A stretch of 64,000 bases of DNA. It comes from Erythrocercus mccallii (lineage: Eukaryota; Chordata; Aves; Passeriformes; Dicruridae). The stretch lies in assembly GCA_013397435.1 (NCBI GenBank), contig VZRG01000533.1:248001-312000 (forward strand), in the 5' to 3' direction. The notes beneath the pieces are model-generated. The model was not told the origin of the DNA and did not search any database. It was given only the letters and a program-made list of their open reading frames with translations. Of the stretch, positions 10,241 to 22,160 are shown in pieces. Positions within the stretch are counted from its first letter, which is position 1. Each line of letters opens with the position of its first letter. Both the position numbers and the translations under genes were made by a program.

Positions 10241-13060
10241 TTACTAACAAAATCAGTGGGCAATCTAAACCTGGTGTGTGCTTTTCCAGCTGCACGTGAG
10301 GTTGGCTGGAATGGCAGATTCAAAAAGAGGAACTACCAAACACAATAGGTGGATATCATTTGACTGAGAGCTAAATTTTTTTAATAATTTTTATTTTAAA
10401 GAAATAATGTCTAAAGCCATTTGGTTAGCAGAGAACAGAATGTCAGTGGTCATACGTTTCGATTTTATTTAGAAACTAAGGATAGTCTTCTCAAGAAAAA
10501 TATATTTTTCTTTCAACACCACCTGACAAGAATTCACAATATAAAATAATGATTAGGAAGGCTCTGCCCCATTAGAAGCCATAATAAAATCAGGAGACCT
10601 CACCAGTCTTGGGTGGGAACATCCTTTCCCTTGACAAGCCCAAGGAGGATCATGGATAATCCTGAAATATTTTTCTGTCTCTTAGGTGTTTCAAGCACCA
10701 GATGATACAGTCTTAGATTATAAAGTAAAATTACTTCTTACCCCATCTTATATGAGCGTGTGTGTATTTCTGAGCTCTGGGGCTGAGGAAGAGCATTGGC
10801 CCACCTTTCCCACCACTCTTTCTGGTCCATGCATGTAGGGTGCTATTAAATTCATCTTTTCAGAGAAACACAGCAGCAAGACAAAGTATCAGGGTTTGTT
10901 TCTATTTGATCATTTGCTTTAGCCCAGCTTCCCACTTTAGCAACTTGGTCTGCAACTAAAATACGAAAACCTGGGGAGGGAGGTTCCTTGACCAGATTGT
11001 GGAGCAGAGCTGACCTTGAATAAGACATGCCAGCTCTGCTGAGAGCATACAAATGTGTTACACTGTATAATATGCAGAAAGGTCTTGAGGTCTCTCCCCT
11101 CTCTTTAAACATCAAAAATCAGATAATGTGTTTTCATCCTTCGACATTAAACATTCCGTTGCAGCCTTGGCAAAGGCGGAGAATTGTCTCTGGGATCTGC
11201 TGCCATGGGAGGGCATGGAGTCAAACAGAGTGGCTGAATTTGAAAATGGAGAGGAATAATTTTGTGACCAGTAATAAAATGTGTAGCTACAGACACTAAA
11301 ATAATGATAGGGCCATAACCTGAACGTGGAGGGAGTCAGGGAGGAATTCCCCTCTACGCCACATGGAAGCAGTGCACGTGTAAAATGGTGGATTTGTGGG
11401 GTGAAGAGGTGGGAGCAGATAAATCAGAATTGATGAACAAGACCAATTAGTTTCTGACAGTATATTTCTCAAAGTGCAAAAGTGCAAAGGAAGTTAAGAG
11501 ATCCTGGTAAGGATTTGTTATGCAGATGTTCCTGGGGACACAAGCAATTTTTGTAAAAGCAGGAGCATATTTCAGGGGGTGGTTTGAAGACTGGATTTTT
11601 TTTTTGTGGACCTATAACAACTTTGAAATGCTTGCTGTTGTTTCTGGATATTTTTTAGAAATCAGGAGGTGGAAGTGAAATCTTGGCTTTGCTTGGCTAA
11701 GTTTTCCTGCCTTACATCATAAGGCACAAGAGAAAGATGGAACAGTGGATTTTCAGCAGAGAATGGAAAGGAGATGGAGAAATGGTAAAACAGGAATGTG
11801 GATGGGGTGCTTTAGGAAAGAGGAGAATCAGCAGAGACAGTTGCTGCTCAGTTTGTGGAGCTGTGTAGCTACATACCAAATAAGTGGTGATGGCTGCATC
11901 AAGCACTTTGCTGAATGTGTTGAGTGCCCAGGAGAGCATTTTGCTGCTCCAGGAGGGGTGGTGGCTCTGGGAGGGGAACAGTCAATGCTGATCCCTTGCT
12001 CCAAACCACACCCCAAGTGAAACTTTTCTATTGTTTTCCTTCCAGACCTGTTGGCAGCAACTCTGGCTGCTCCATGCCCTGACATAATAGTGATCACATC
12101 TTCTCCTTGCTCTCCTCTCCAGTGGGATTTGGCAGTAGAAATTTTATCAATGTGATAGTGTTGCCATACATTTTCAGACCTAATTTCTTGGAGGGCTGCC
12201 TCCAAGAGCTGTAACATTCTGTAATTGTTCAGCACACCTGTTTCCAAATACCTCAGTGTAAAACTATTTGTTTTTTTCCTGTGTGAAGACTATAGTACAA
12301 GCTCTGTTAAGTCTTTGACACCTAGCCAAAACCTACACCATTCATTTAACCTCAAGCATTAAAGGCTCTATTCACACACATAAAAAAGGATATTTCACAA
12401 TTTTCCAGTAGGATTTTAAATGGAAATGAGAGCGCATGAAAATATCACCTAGTCCAGCATTTAGTATAGGTAAGTATGGGATGATGTGTTGAAACTGAAT
12501 GTACTGAAGATGGAAGTAAATTAATAATATTAATATTAATATTAATAATTTATATACACCCCTCCCCCATATATATATATTCATTCTTTATAGCTTTAAA
12601 AAAATTGACAACAAGATGCGTACACTCAGGAAGAACAAAGGAGAATAAAACACCTTTTGATGGCAACTCTGGTGACAACCAGTGGCTTATGACCTGGGGA
12701 AGACCACACAGTGTCACCTCCCCATCACAGCATATGTCCTGATGTACAGATTTTAGGGTAGCATTAAGCATTGTCACTGAGTGCTGGGCTGGCTGTGTGT
12801 CTGATGGAGTCTTCCTTTCACGCACTAGGGCTGCCTCAGAGAAGTTCAGTGATAAGTGAAATTATCCTTATATGCATATTGGGAAGTTTTTAGATCCTCC
12901 CATGCAAAGATTTCACTTAAACATAAGGTGGCTATTAGTAGTAGCGATACCCATAAAGTTTTCCAGCCTTTTCAATATTCAATCATGCTGCTTCGTTTTG
13001 TCACCTCCTAATATGACAGAAGAAAAACTGTATCTGTGAGGATTTACAATTACAGTCTCC
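10241..13060. other. Gene-free AT-rich stretch
   Basis: No gene is seen. A frame on the minus strand at 11828-12247 (139 codons) has no recognisable domain and ends in low-information composition. An ATT-rich simple repeat occupies 12520-12551. Otherwise this is unique noncoding sequence. Confidence 0.55.
12520..12551. repeat. (TTAATA)n AT-rich simple repeat
   Basis: Tandem ATTAAT/ATATTA words over about 32 bases, self-complementary. A short ATATATATAT run follows at about 12570-12580. Confidence 0.85.
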
Positions 13061-13567
13061 CTTATGTTAGGCATGCTGATGGCCCAAGGGCACAAAAGGG
13101 GTTAAATACCTGCCTATGTTTGCTCTTTCAATATGAAAAAAAAGTGAATTAATTGGCTACCAGCATGGCTTAATTGCAGGAGTTGTTAGTGCAGCAGAAG
13201 CTAAGCCAGGTTGCATATGAAATGTGCTTGTTAAACACAAGCATTTCTTCTGGCTGGGAGGATGACTACACGTATATATTGCATATTTATATGTGCCCTG
13301 GAGCTTGTCCTCTTCCATAGAGGAGGTTCTTGTGAGCCAACCTAAAACCAGTTACTTCACCCTGGGCGAAGTACTTTTTCCTCTGTGTTCAGTAAACATA
13401 TTGATATTTCAGTCACTTCTAGAAACATCAAAGGTAAAAGGAATGAGGGGGCTGCAGATCTTCTGTCTTCTTAGAGCACAGACACTCTCTTGTTAGGTGC
13501 ATAAAGAGCAAAATATATACATATAGCTTTATGTTTACCTGAAGAAACCTTTCTTTGAGGCTGAATA

Positions 13568-13618
13568 CAACAACAACAACAACAACAACAAAAGGAAAGA
13601 AAAGAAAAAGAAAGAGGA
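13568..13618 (+). repeat. (CAA)n microsatellite with purine tail
   Basis: About eight CAA units at 13568-13593 are followed by an AAAGAAAAG-type purine tract to about 13618. The cysteine-rich minus-strand frame here is a translation of the repeat. Confidence 0.93.
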
Positions 13619-15837
13619 TAAATGTAAAATGTCTTTGGAGGAGTATTAATTATACTCCTGTTGCAGTCCATATTGAGCGTTGGGAATAAAATGGCTTCCT
13701 GACTGATCAGAAGTACAGTGGATAATACACAGACCAAAAGGTGTCATGATCTGACAACTACATTCTCCTTCATAACCTGCCCAAGTTATGATCCTGAAAT
13801 GCAGTTGAATAACTCACCCTGATTTATAATTTACAGTGTTCAAATTTTTAGAATTAGCCTGAAAAATATGTGCCTGGCAGACAAATTTCAGTCTCAGGTG
13901 TTAGTAAAGTCCATACACCCTCAAATATTGTAGCATAACCTCTCACGAATTTTGCTGCACCACAGAATTTCAGCTTGTATTTTGTGCATCTCCACAAGTA
14001 GCATAGCTGGCTCTGGTTGCAAAGAAAACCACATGGAATTTGAACTGAGTGCAACCAGTGTGGAGTTAAGCTTTAAGAGAGATAAGAATGCATTTTGCAT
14101 TTCTCTCCGTGAGGTTTTAACTCAGATGATCAGTACTTTAAAAATATCTTCATTGATAACGAGGTCATATCTTTTATAAGAAATTAGAGGGATGATCACA
14201 GACTTGCATAACATATTGCGCCTGGAGTTATTTTATGATACAAGATGCTGGGGGAAGGGCAGGTTTAAGACATCCTGCAATTATTTTCTTGACTAACCAA
14301 GAAGGAGTCGAGCTACGTGGAAAATGTACAAGACGACTAAATTTGGGAGTTAGGGCAAAGTTTCTGAGCAAGTCCAGAAGTACTAACTGCACAACCTACT
14401 GTGAATGGGTCCATTGCATGTGGCCAAGGGATGCAGCTTATTTTTCATAACTATCTCTTTCTTTTTCTACTTTTCCTATCTGAGGGAAGACTCAGATACT
14501 GACAGAAAGTGCAAAATTACTAGGCCGAGTGCACATATTCACCCTGTTCTGTCATATTTTTTAACCTCTCCTAAAATATTGTGAAGTTAGAAAATATAAA
14601 CTTATACCAAATCAAATGCATTTCACATACAAATTATTTCCAAATAACGTATTTCACTGCAGTGTTTTTCAGGACCAGTCCTTCTCAAACAAATCTCCAG
14701 TAGAATGGAAGACATTTAGTACTATTAAAGCCAGATTGCATTCTCTCGGAAAGTCTCTGCAGAGTCAGTGAGAAAGTAAGAGGAAAGCAGGAATCTTTTA
14801 GATGCATCACAGCTTCAAGCTGCAGATACTACTGGAGATATTTTCTGACCCTTTGTACACCTTTATTTTCCAAATAAATGCAAAATTACAATTGGGAAGT
14901 TTTCTTAACCAGCAAACAAAACTTTGTTTATCGAAGAAAAAAGAACAAGGGAGAGAGAATAAGAAAAGGAAAATGTAAGACTTGAAAGTTTTGGTCTGAA
15001 GGTGGTGAAAGCTGAAGTAATTTGTTTAGCCCCAGAACAGGTATAGGGCTGCTCCAAGGCAGTGCCTCACTCCTGAGCTCCAGGACCTCCTGTAGGGATG
15101 AAAGGGCACTTCAGGACCCAGATCCATTCCGGGCTTGGCTTCCCCACTGAGAGTTCCTACATGGGTGCCAGGGAGTGCCAGTCAAGCTGGAGGCTCTTAT
15201 GATGTGGACAGGCATCCAGCAGGGACCTGACTGAGTTAATGTTGGCTTAAGAAAATTCTTCTGGTATATAAAACTCTGCTAAAAACTCACAGTGCTGTGG
15301 AATCAGCACTTTGAATCCTGGTGTGTCTGTGGAGAAACTGGTGTCAGCACAATGGGAGAAAAGGCTGCAATCTGCTGAAAATCTACCCAGCCTGAGATGA
15401 AATTTTTTGCTCTATACTTTTATCAGATAAATCTTATGTAAATGCGATATAAATTTACACTAAAGCAGAGGATTTCTTTTATGAGAAGGGTAATTGAGTC
15501 ATCCTGCCAGTAGCAGATGGCAATACTTCGTGATGCAGTAGAAGACAGGGCAAAAGTATTAAACAATAGAGGAATTGATAAGAAGGAGAACATTCTTCCC
15601 AAACCCTAAAACAATCATGTGCCCTACAGCATGGACTTCACTTGACTTCTATAAAAATATGAAAGTTTGTTAGCAGACAATGTCTTCCTCCCCTGTAACA
15701 CAGAATTCAAAACCAATCCAGCGCTCTTCTCAGTTAGCTTCTAGTAATCATAAATAATGATACTCAGCATTTTTCATCTTGAACTTATTTAATAAACAAT
15801 CATTCCTTCATCCCAATGTAATGTGTGCGTTGTTACA
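13619..15837. other. Gene-free stretch
   Basis: No gene is seen. The stretch is unique AT-rich sequence with only short chance frames on both strands. No repeat is recognised. Confidence 0.55.
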
Positions 15838-15950
15838 TCCTGTAGGGAAACTGAGGCATAAGAGTTATCATTCCAGAGAGGAAAAGAATCATGGACTAGA
15901 GTCAGAATTTAATGCTAATCCTTCCTGCCTAATTCTCGCTGAAAAGCAGC
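15838..15950 (-). repeat. Ancient MIR/L3-type repeat relic
   Basis: Plus strand contains GTAGGGAAACTGAGGCATAA, the hallmark word of MIR-like repeats read in antisense. It is followed at the expected spacing by 'agtcagaatttaatgctaat' and 'ccttcctgcctaattctcgc', which stand where 'gggat.cgaacccaggtct.c' is expected. The middle part ('aggtcacacag') is decayed. Confidence 0.5.
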
Positions 15951-16054
15951 AATTAAAGCAACACAACAAGATTTAAGCATTTTACTGTGATGACACTGAA
16001 TTGATTTAAATTCCATTGTTCCAACAGGATGCCTGTACGACTTCAGTCAGATCA

Positions 16055-16139
16055 CCAAATTTAGCCCTGCTGTGAGCTTGTGCAACTCCCACATAAGTCA
16101 CTGGGAGTTATGGCTGGGTTATACCAGGCCCAGACTTGG
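16055..16139. repeat. Palindromic ancient amniote repeat relic
   Basis: The left arm at 16055-16091 begins CCAAATTTAGCCCTG and ends TGCAACTCCCA. The right arm at 16102-16139 begins TGGGAGTTATGGCTGG and ends CCAGGCCCAGACTTGG. The right arm is an imperfect reverse complement of the left (about 60-65% by eye) across a 10-base loop. The words match a recurrent ancient amniote element I recall as 'aaattcagccctg...gcaactccattgac...agttacaccagggctgaatttgg'. The family name is uncertain. It may once have been a hairpin-type transposon or an exapted element. Confidence 0.6.
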
Positions 16140-19100
16140 CACTGAGCAAACAGCCCTCATGATAATGAAGCAAACTGATTTCAAGTGAATGCTAAAAATT
16201 CCTGGCAAAGTAACGTTTCTCTCCTCCTGCCAAGTGTCATCAACATTATTTTTTGGGTGGATTCAGATCCCTGAGAGCAGAGTTTTCCATTACGTGTTCC
16301 TAATTGTTAAAGATTGGGCCTCCTATAATACTCGAGAAGTAGTGTGTTTAGTTGTACTTGTTACCATAACACCAGGGTGAAACAGTGCTTTTCTCTCAGC
16401 TGGTTAAGCCACAGAATACAGTAGCAGCCTTCCTAGCAATGTCAAGGCATTAGACAGAGGCAAAGCAATCCACAGTCAACAGAATGAATGGAACAATTCA
16501 CACTGTTGTACATAGATATAGAGGTTAAACCCAAACACATGAATAAGTGATGCTGGAAGCACTTGGGAACAGCTGGGCCAGATGAATAACTCAATTGGAT
16601 GCCATGAGGAACAAATTAAACAACTGACTGGAGACCAGGCTGCTCGTGTGACAGACACTTTAATCAGGAAGTCAAAAGCTGATTGACAAGATGAAAAGCT
16701 GGATGACATGAAAAATGGAAACAGAAGGAACAACACAAGAAAAGGGCACCCTGGGTCAGCATGCTGACAAAAATAATCAAGTACGACAGGCCACAATCCA
16801 ATCTTTGAATGTTTGGCACGGTGCTAGTTATGAAAGTCTGCAGCCAAGAGGAAAGAAAACTATTATTAAGTGAAGGAAATTATCTGCCTCTCTAGAACTC
16901 ACTGCTACGTGCTCATCAGAGATTCTCTTTCTACCCACAATGCATTATAGATATAGACTAGAAATAGCTTATGTTGAATAATATGAAATAAAATTAAAAT
17001 AAATTATGTATTTAGAAATAAAGTACTTCTACAGCAATGTTAGAGTAAGTCATTGCTTTTGCAAAAACCTACAGCTAAACAGGTGTTGACATTGAGTAGG
17101 TGTGAAAAGTGAACTCTATCACAGTACATGGGCTTTTTTTTTCTTACAGCTGAATGTAAATCTATTGCTTTCAATTTTCCATAAGAACCTGTTCTATCTA
17201 AACTTAGAGACTGGCTGCACCTGGAGTTATCTGCAAAATGTGAGAAAATTTAAAATTCCCCAGTCATGCACATTTAAGATATTCTGCACATGCAGTTCAG
17301 TTAAATACCTCCACAAGATCAAGGGGCTGCAGCGTGATGATTGATGGTCAAACTCAGCATTTCAACTGGCTCAAGGTCCAGAAAAAAGGCATTCTGAACG
17401 TTGTGTCTGAAATTCAGAATTTGATACCTAAAAATGCAGCTTATTTTTTTCAGAAGTTCTGGAGAGATTGTGGCAAAGACTTATTTCAACCTGGTACCCT
17501 TGGAATTCAGATTACTTGGGAACCTTGTTTTGCACATATCCCTCCCACCCCCAGCAGTAAATGGTTTCTGTTAATTGTTTCAGGGGATAAATTAAGTCAG
17601 GTTCTGCTGCAAGTACAGTAGATTTCAGTGAGTTCACCCAGGCCTCAGAGGAGTATTTGGTGACAACTTCAGCATGACTTTTTCCAAGCTTGGGATGGAG
17701 AGAGCGTTCATGAAGGAGTGTTGGAACTTGAGCTCTAATCTTGAAAATGGGTAAGCTGATGTAGGATTAGGTGGCCCTGAAGAGAGTTTCTGTATATCAT
17801 GTATATCATTGCACACAAAGGTTTGTGCTATTGGTGACTAAAGAGGAATTAACCACAGCAGGGCATGCCTCTGTTTCTTTTGTCAAAAGGCTGTGATATG
17901 TTGTCTCCTAACTGAGATAGTGACAGCTTTTTGTTACTGAAGTGCATTTCTCTGTTTTAGAGAACAATATTAAAACAATACTCTGCCAGGCTTAATGTGG
18001 AGCACTCTCTGCTGGAAAGCAAGCTACCAGTAAAAAAGCACCATGAAAAATTGGTAAAAGAGGAAGATTTTGAATTTGAAATTAATTTATTTCTGAGACT
18101 TCTTCTCCTGTCTACTTCTCCTTTTACTGCCAGTGTCTTAGGGATTATTGTTACAGTTTTGTGGCTTTTTTTGTCTCTGTGTTTTCCTTTATTTCCTTCC
18201 CTTCAACAGTGGGCTTCTGTTTCAGTGACAGCACAGACCCAGGACTTGTTTCATCTCTTCCACCTGTGTTTTTCTAAATAATAGCAAGAGTTGCTGGAAC
18301 AACAAATCCTCTACTGGTACTAAGCTGTGCCCAGGTTGATGTATACCAGAAACATTGGCATTAAACCTCCTGGAAATCCCAAAACTGCTGTTGAACAAGG
18401 AAACTGCTGTTTCAGAGGATGTGGTAGGTTGAATGATTGTATGTTCTTCCTTTAGCTTTATCTTCTTTTGCCCTGGCATCTGCCTTTGTGATATCTTTCT
18501 TTAAGGCTTTTAATTCCTGCTTCTCTTGTAATGTGTTGTAGAGGTAAGACATGCTGTGCTCTCCTCTAGGAACTTTGTATTTGTTCTTTTCTTATTTTGC
18601 TGCTCTCTTACTCAAAGATAAAGGTCATCACGACAGGAAACATGGTATATGCTTGCTGCTGGTGGTAGTAAAACTTATAATAAATGAGCTTTGTTCTTGA
18701 TTTAAATTCTGGTAGACAGATGTTTCTGCATTCAAGAATCTTGCTGTACTTGAGACAAGTTTTTTTTTCCCTTTCTGCATGAAGAAATTAAAGACTGTTC
18801 ATACAGGGCCACAGTGTAGGAGGAGGGCTTGTGAGATGTCAGTCCTGACTGTCAGATGAGTGAGATGAAAGAAGACAATAGGAAGGTTCTTGAAAGCAGG
18901 GTTTATCAGCCTTATGAGTTAAACACAGCAAATCCTTAAACAGAATGTACATAAAATTTTTATGGCTGAGAGTCTGGTAAATTTTTTCTATAATAAAAAA
19001 AAATCCATAGACTGGTCAGGGAGCAGAATATCAAATTCCCATTTCTTAAGGTTTTAGGGTTATGAATCCTGTAGCTTGAAGCAGCATCAAATCTGCATTT

Positions 19101-19504
19101 AAAAAAAATGAAGTCGGGGGTATTTGTGTGTGCATGCACATGTCTCTGAGAGGTAAGGAGGGAAGGTGCTTGTAAAATTTCTCTCAAGATTCATCCAGGG
19201 TGTACTCACCAAGAAAGAAAGGCTCCTGGCTACAGTGAGCCAGGTTAGGCTTTAGGTTAGATCTGGTTTCTACCCAATTAAAAAGAGCTATTTTATATAG
19301 GTGTTACATCATAGAATTTTTAATTTATGAATAGATTGATTAGATGAAAGTCAATAACTTCTTAGTGTATGATATTTAAAAGTAGTTTTCAAAGCAGAGA
19401 AGAGTTTGGTCTATGATACACTTACTAAAATATTTCTTTCCCATAGTATTAGAAATAAACTGTATAAAGGGATGCAGATCCAAGGACAATTCATGCTCAG
19501 CCCA
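16140..19504. other. Gene-free AT-rich stretch
   Basis: No gene is seen. Frames at 16476-16796 (minus), 17334-17621 (plus) and 17997-18281 (plus) lack domain signatures and splice context. A 9-base duplicated word TGTATATCA sits near 17792-17810. No repeat family is recognised. Confidence 0.55.
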
Positions 19505-19560
19505 GAACTGAAATCCCTGCAGCGTGGCCTGAGTGCAGGATCAGGACTGGAGGCATAACC
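19505..19560. repeat. Possible L3/CR1-like ancient relic
   Basis: The words 'TGGCCTGAGTGCAGGATCAG' and 'GGACTGGAGGC' resemble the 'gagtaaggactgcaggatcaggccc' segment of ancient amniote CR1-like repeats. The match is short and the call is weak. Confidence 0.25.
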
Positions 19561-21714
19561 CAAAGCCAGGAGACCAAACACTGCTGAAAGGAGGCAGGAT
19601 CTGTGCCTGGCTCAGATTAGCACTGAGCCTGAGCCCAGCTGCGTTGGCAGCACCCAGCTGGTGTTCACACAATGAGCAGGTGAAAATGTGACAGAGATGA
19701 GGTGTCAGAGCAGCAGAGCCCTGCTCATCTTTCCTTTGATTTACAGGCGTCAGGGGCAGCATCACCGAGCCCAACTCTGCCAATATGTAACGAAAAATGT
19801 TCTGTAATCAACATTTGCTTGAGTGAAAAACAGTATTATCCTCTAAGCATGGAGATAGTTTGATATTTTAAGATCTTTTTTACGTTTTGGAAGATAAGCA
19901 AGATGCAGCAGCCCATGATGAGCAATGGATGGAGATCTTTTTGCAGTGGATTTGTTAACTTGAAGTTTTACATAAAAATTTTTCCCTTTTTTTCATCTTT
20001 TTTCAAAGATATCTCTGTATATCTACGTGTCTGTCTATGTATAGATTTTTATTGGCATTAGGCAGTTTTGTTAACATTAACCATGAGTGATGTAGGAAGA
20101 CATATGTTTCCCCCCCTAATAAAACATAGACACCTCTTTGTTAGACTGTATTCATAGCAGGGCTGATTCATAGCTCTCACAAAGCCAAGAAAAGAAATAG
20201 AAAAATGTGTGCATCAAAGCTGAGGGAAGCACAAATAGCCCATGCCCTACTTCCAGCTCATTCAAGATCTCATTTTCACAGTTTTTAAAGGCAGTTGTAT
20301 TACCTGTTTGAAGAATCCTGGTGGCCAGACCCACAAAAGCATTGAGTTTTCAGAGAGTGACCAATATCCAGTCCCTGCTTCTGGCTTTGGTTCTCTAGGT
20401 TAGATCCTCAAGCAGAAGCATACTCTACTGCTTTTCTTCTGAGAACCTCCAAAAGGCATGAACCTGCTGTGGTAGACTCCCTGAACCAAAACAAAGTAGG
20501 AGTAAGGAAGCAAAATCTGCAGATTTTGCAGAGCACTCATGTTCATCACTTTGTTTTCAGTAGCTCAAGAAATACACCCGTGCTTGTGCTTCACCACCTC
20601 TCTCCTGCAACACAATAACAGCATATTCTTTAAGCTGAAGTTAACGCTGTTGGTGTGCCTTCATTTTCTGTGGCAGTGCCTTATTTACTGAAAGAAAACC
20701 CTGTCTTTAGTCTTGCATTCTTGACTTGAAGGTCTGGTTTTATTCTGTTAACTTTTATGTCCGTGGCCTTTGTCCTGTGAAGCCTTTATTTTAAAGCCAC
20801 ACTCACTATTTGATATCTTTACTCTGCTTTTAGTAACTGTCCACCATCCAGAGGCCTCTCTCTATTGATACCCAGTTGTTCCTGTCTTACCCATCTATAA
20901 ATGTCCATGCTAGGGCAAAGACTGGACAGTTTTCAGCCTGAAAACCTCGTAATATCAATCATGAATCATAAACTGCATGATTACAAATACCCCTCCCTAA
21001 AACACTGCAACCACTATGAAATAATTTTGAAACTCCTAGCAATATTATCACTTCAGTTTTCCTCTGAACTCGCCCATCTGCTTATTAGCTAGACACAGAT
21101 CTGCTTATACTGGGAAATCAAAGAAAAAGAAGGAAGTCTGGTCCAGAATTTAGGACTCTGCTTGGCTTAATAGACTGGCCTTTAGCAGGTAGCTTTGAAT
21201 TGGATGCAGAAAAAGTCTCAGGCAGCATAACATCCAAGACTTATTCAATATAATGGCAGCTGTAATTCTGTGTTAGGTTCCCTGATGGCCTGTGAAATGC
21301 TGTCTACACACCATGGGAGGAGAAGAGGTGTTTGAGGATGAGAACTGCCAAGGTCAGCTCACGGAGCAGCAGGCACTGCTGAGGAGTCAAAACACCTTGA
21401 ACTGGAGGCACTCGACCCATGGAATTTTCACCACCAGGTTACAGCTGAACTTTAAGTCCTCCTATCAAAAATGTTTCCTGTGGGCTGCAATAATTAAATG
21501 CTAATTGTCCAGAGAAAGTGAAAGGATCAGTATGACTTCATAGGCCAGTAATTATGGCACCCTGTGAGAAGGATGTTAGGGGAAGAAATCTGTGTCTCCA
21601 CTTAAATGTCCTTTAAGTCCCCACTTAAATGACTGTTTTCCATTTTATTTGAATACATATGTGTATATGTAATATAAAGAGTATTGATATAATATGATAT
21701 AATCTAATGATAGA
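19561..21714. other. Gene-free stretch
   Basis: No gene or recognisable repeat is seen. The sequence is AT-rich and the open frames are short and without domains. Confidence 0.5.
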
Positions 21715-22160
21715 ACATTAAACAGCCATTAGAGCAGGAACTAAACTTAGGTCTCCTCCCTTTGGGAATGCCCTAATCACCAGGCAATGGAGTCATGCTT
21801 ATTCTCTCACTTGTATTCTCTCTGGCCCAATGAATGCTTCATTAGTCCAAGCACACTGGAAGGGCTTCAGGAGAAGTTTGCAACAGCCCTGCTTGTGTAT
21901 ACAACATTGTGCCCTGGTCAGAGAATTCACAGTGGAAGGTGTGGGTTCAAACCTTCCCAAAGAGAGGGGAGAAATAAATCTGAACTTACTAAAGCCTTGG
22001 GGGATACCCCTTACCACTGAGTTGTGGGGTATTTGGGGAAAAGTCAGAGTTCTCTTTTCTGCTTTTCTGAGGACTGTTGGAGAATGCTTACTCCAAGAGG
22101 AGTGCTCCAAAATGCCATCCGAGTTCAAACCCCCATCTGCAGGGTGAGGAGGTCTCCTTT
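21715..22160 (-). repeat. Ancient MIR/L3-type relic, possibly composite
   Basis: At 21725-21800 the words 'gagcaggaactaaacttagg', 'tctcctccctttgg' and 'gccctaatcaccaggcaatg' follow, in order, the tail of an old amniote repeat ('...cccaggtctcctgactccc...gccctaaccactaggc'). Downstream, two RNA-polymerase-III B-box-like words occur: GGTTCAAACC at 21944-21953 and GTTCAAAC at 22123-22130, the latter followed by 'ccccatctgcagg'. This suggests the relic extends or that a second related copy follows. Overlapping open frames here (up to 109 codons) are shadows. Confidence 0.42.

Noticed and set aside
11828..12247. 139-codon minus-strand frame as a gene
   Set aside because: No recognisable domain, motif or splice context; length within chance expectation for 64 kb.
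13568..13593. Tandem units as a CRISPR-like array
   Set aside because: These are trinucleotide microsatellites. No spaced direct repeats occur anywhere in the window.
19245..19262. Interstitial telomere-like TTAGG words
   Set aside because: Only two imperfect words (TTAGGCTTTAGGTTAG); no array.
21944..21953. tRNA gene from a B-box-like word
   Set aside because: No A box at the correct distance and no cloverleaf visible. Better explained by an old repeat.
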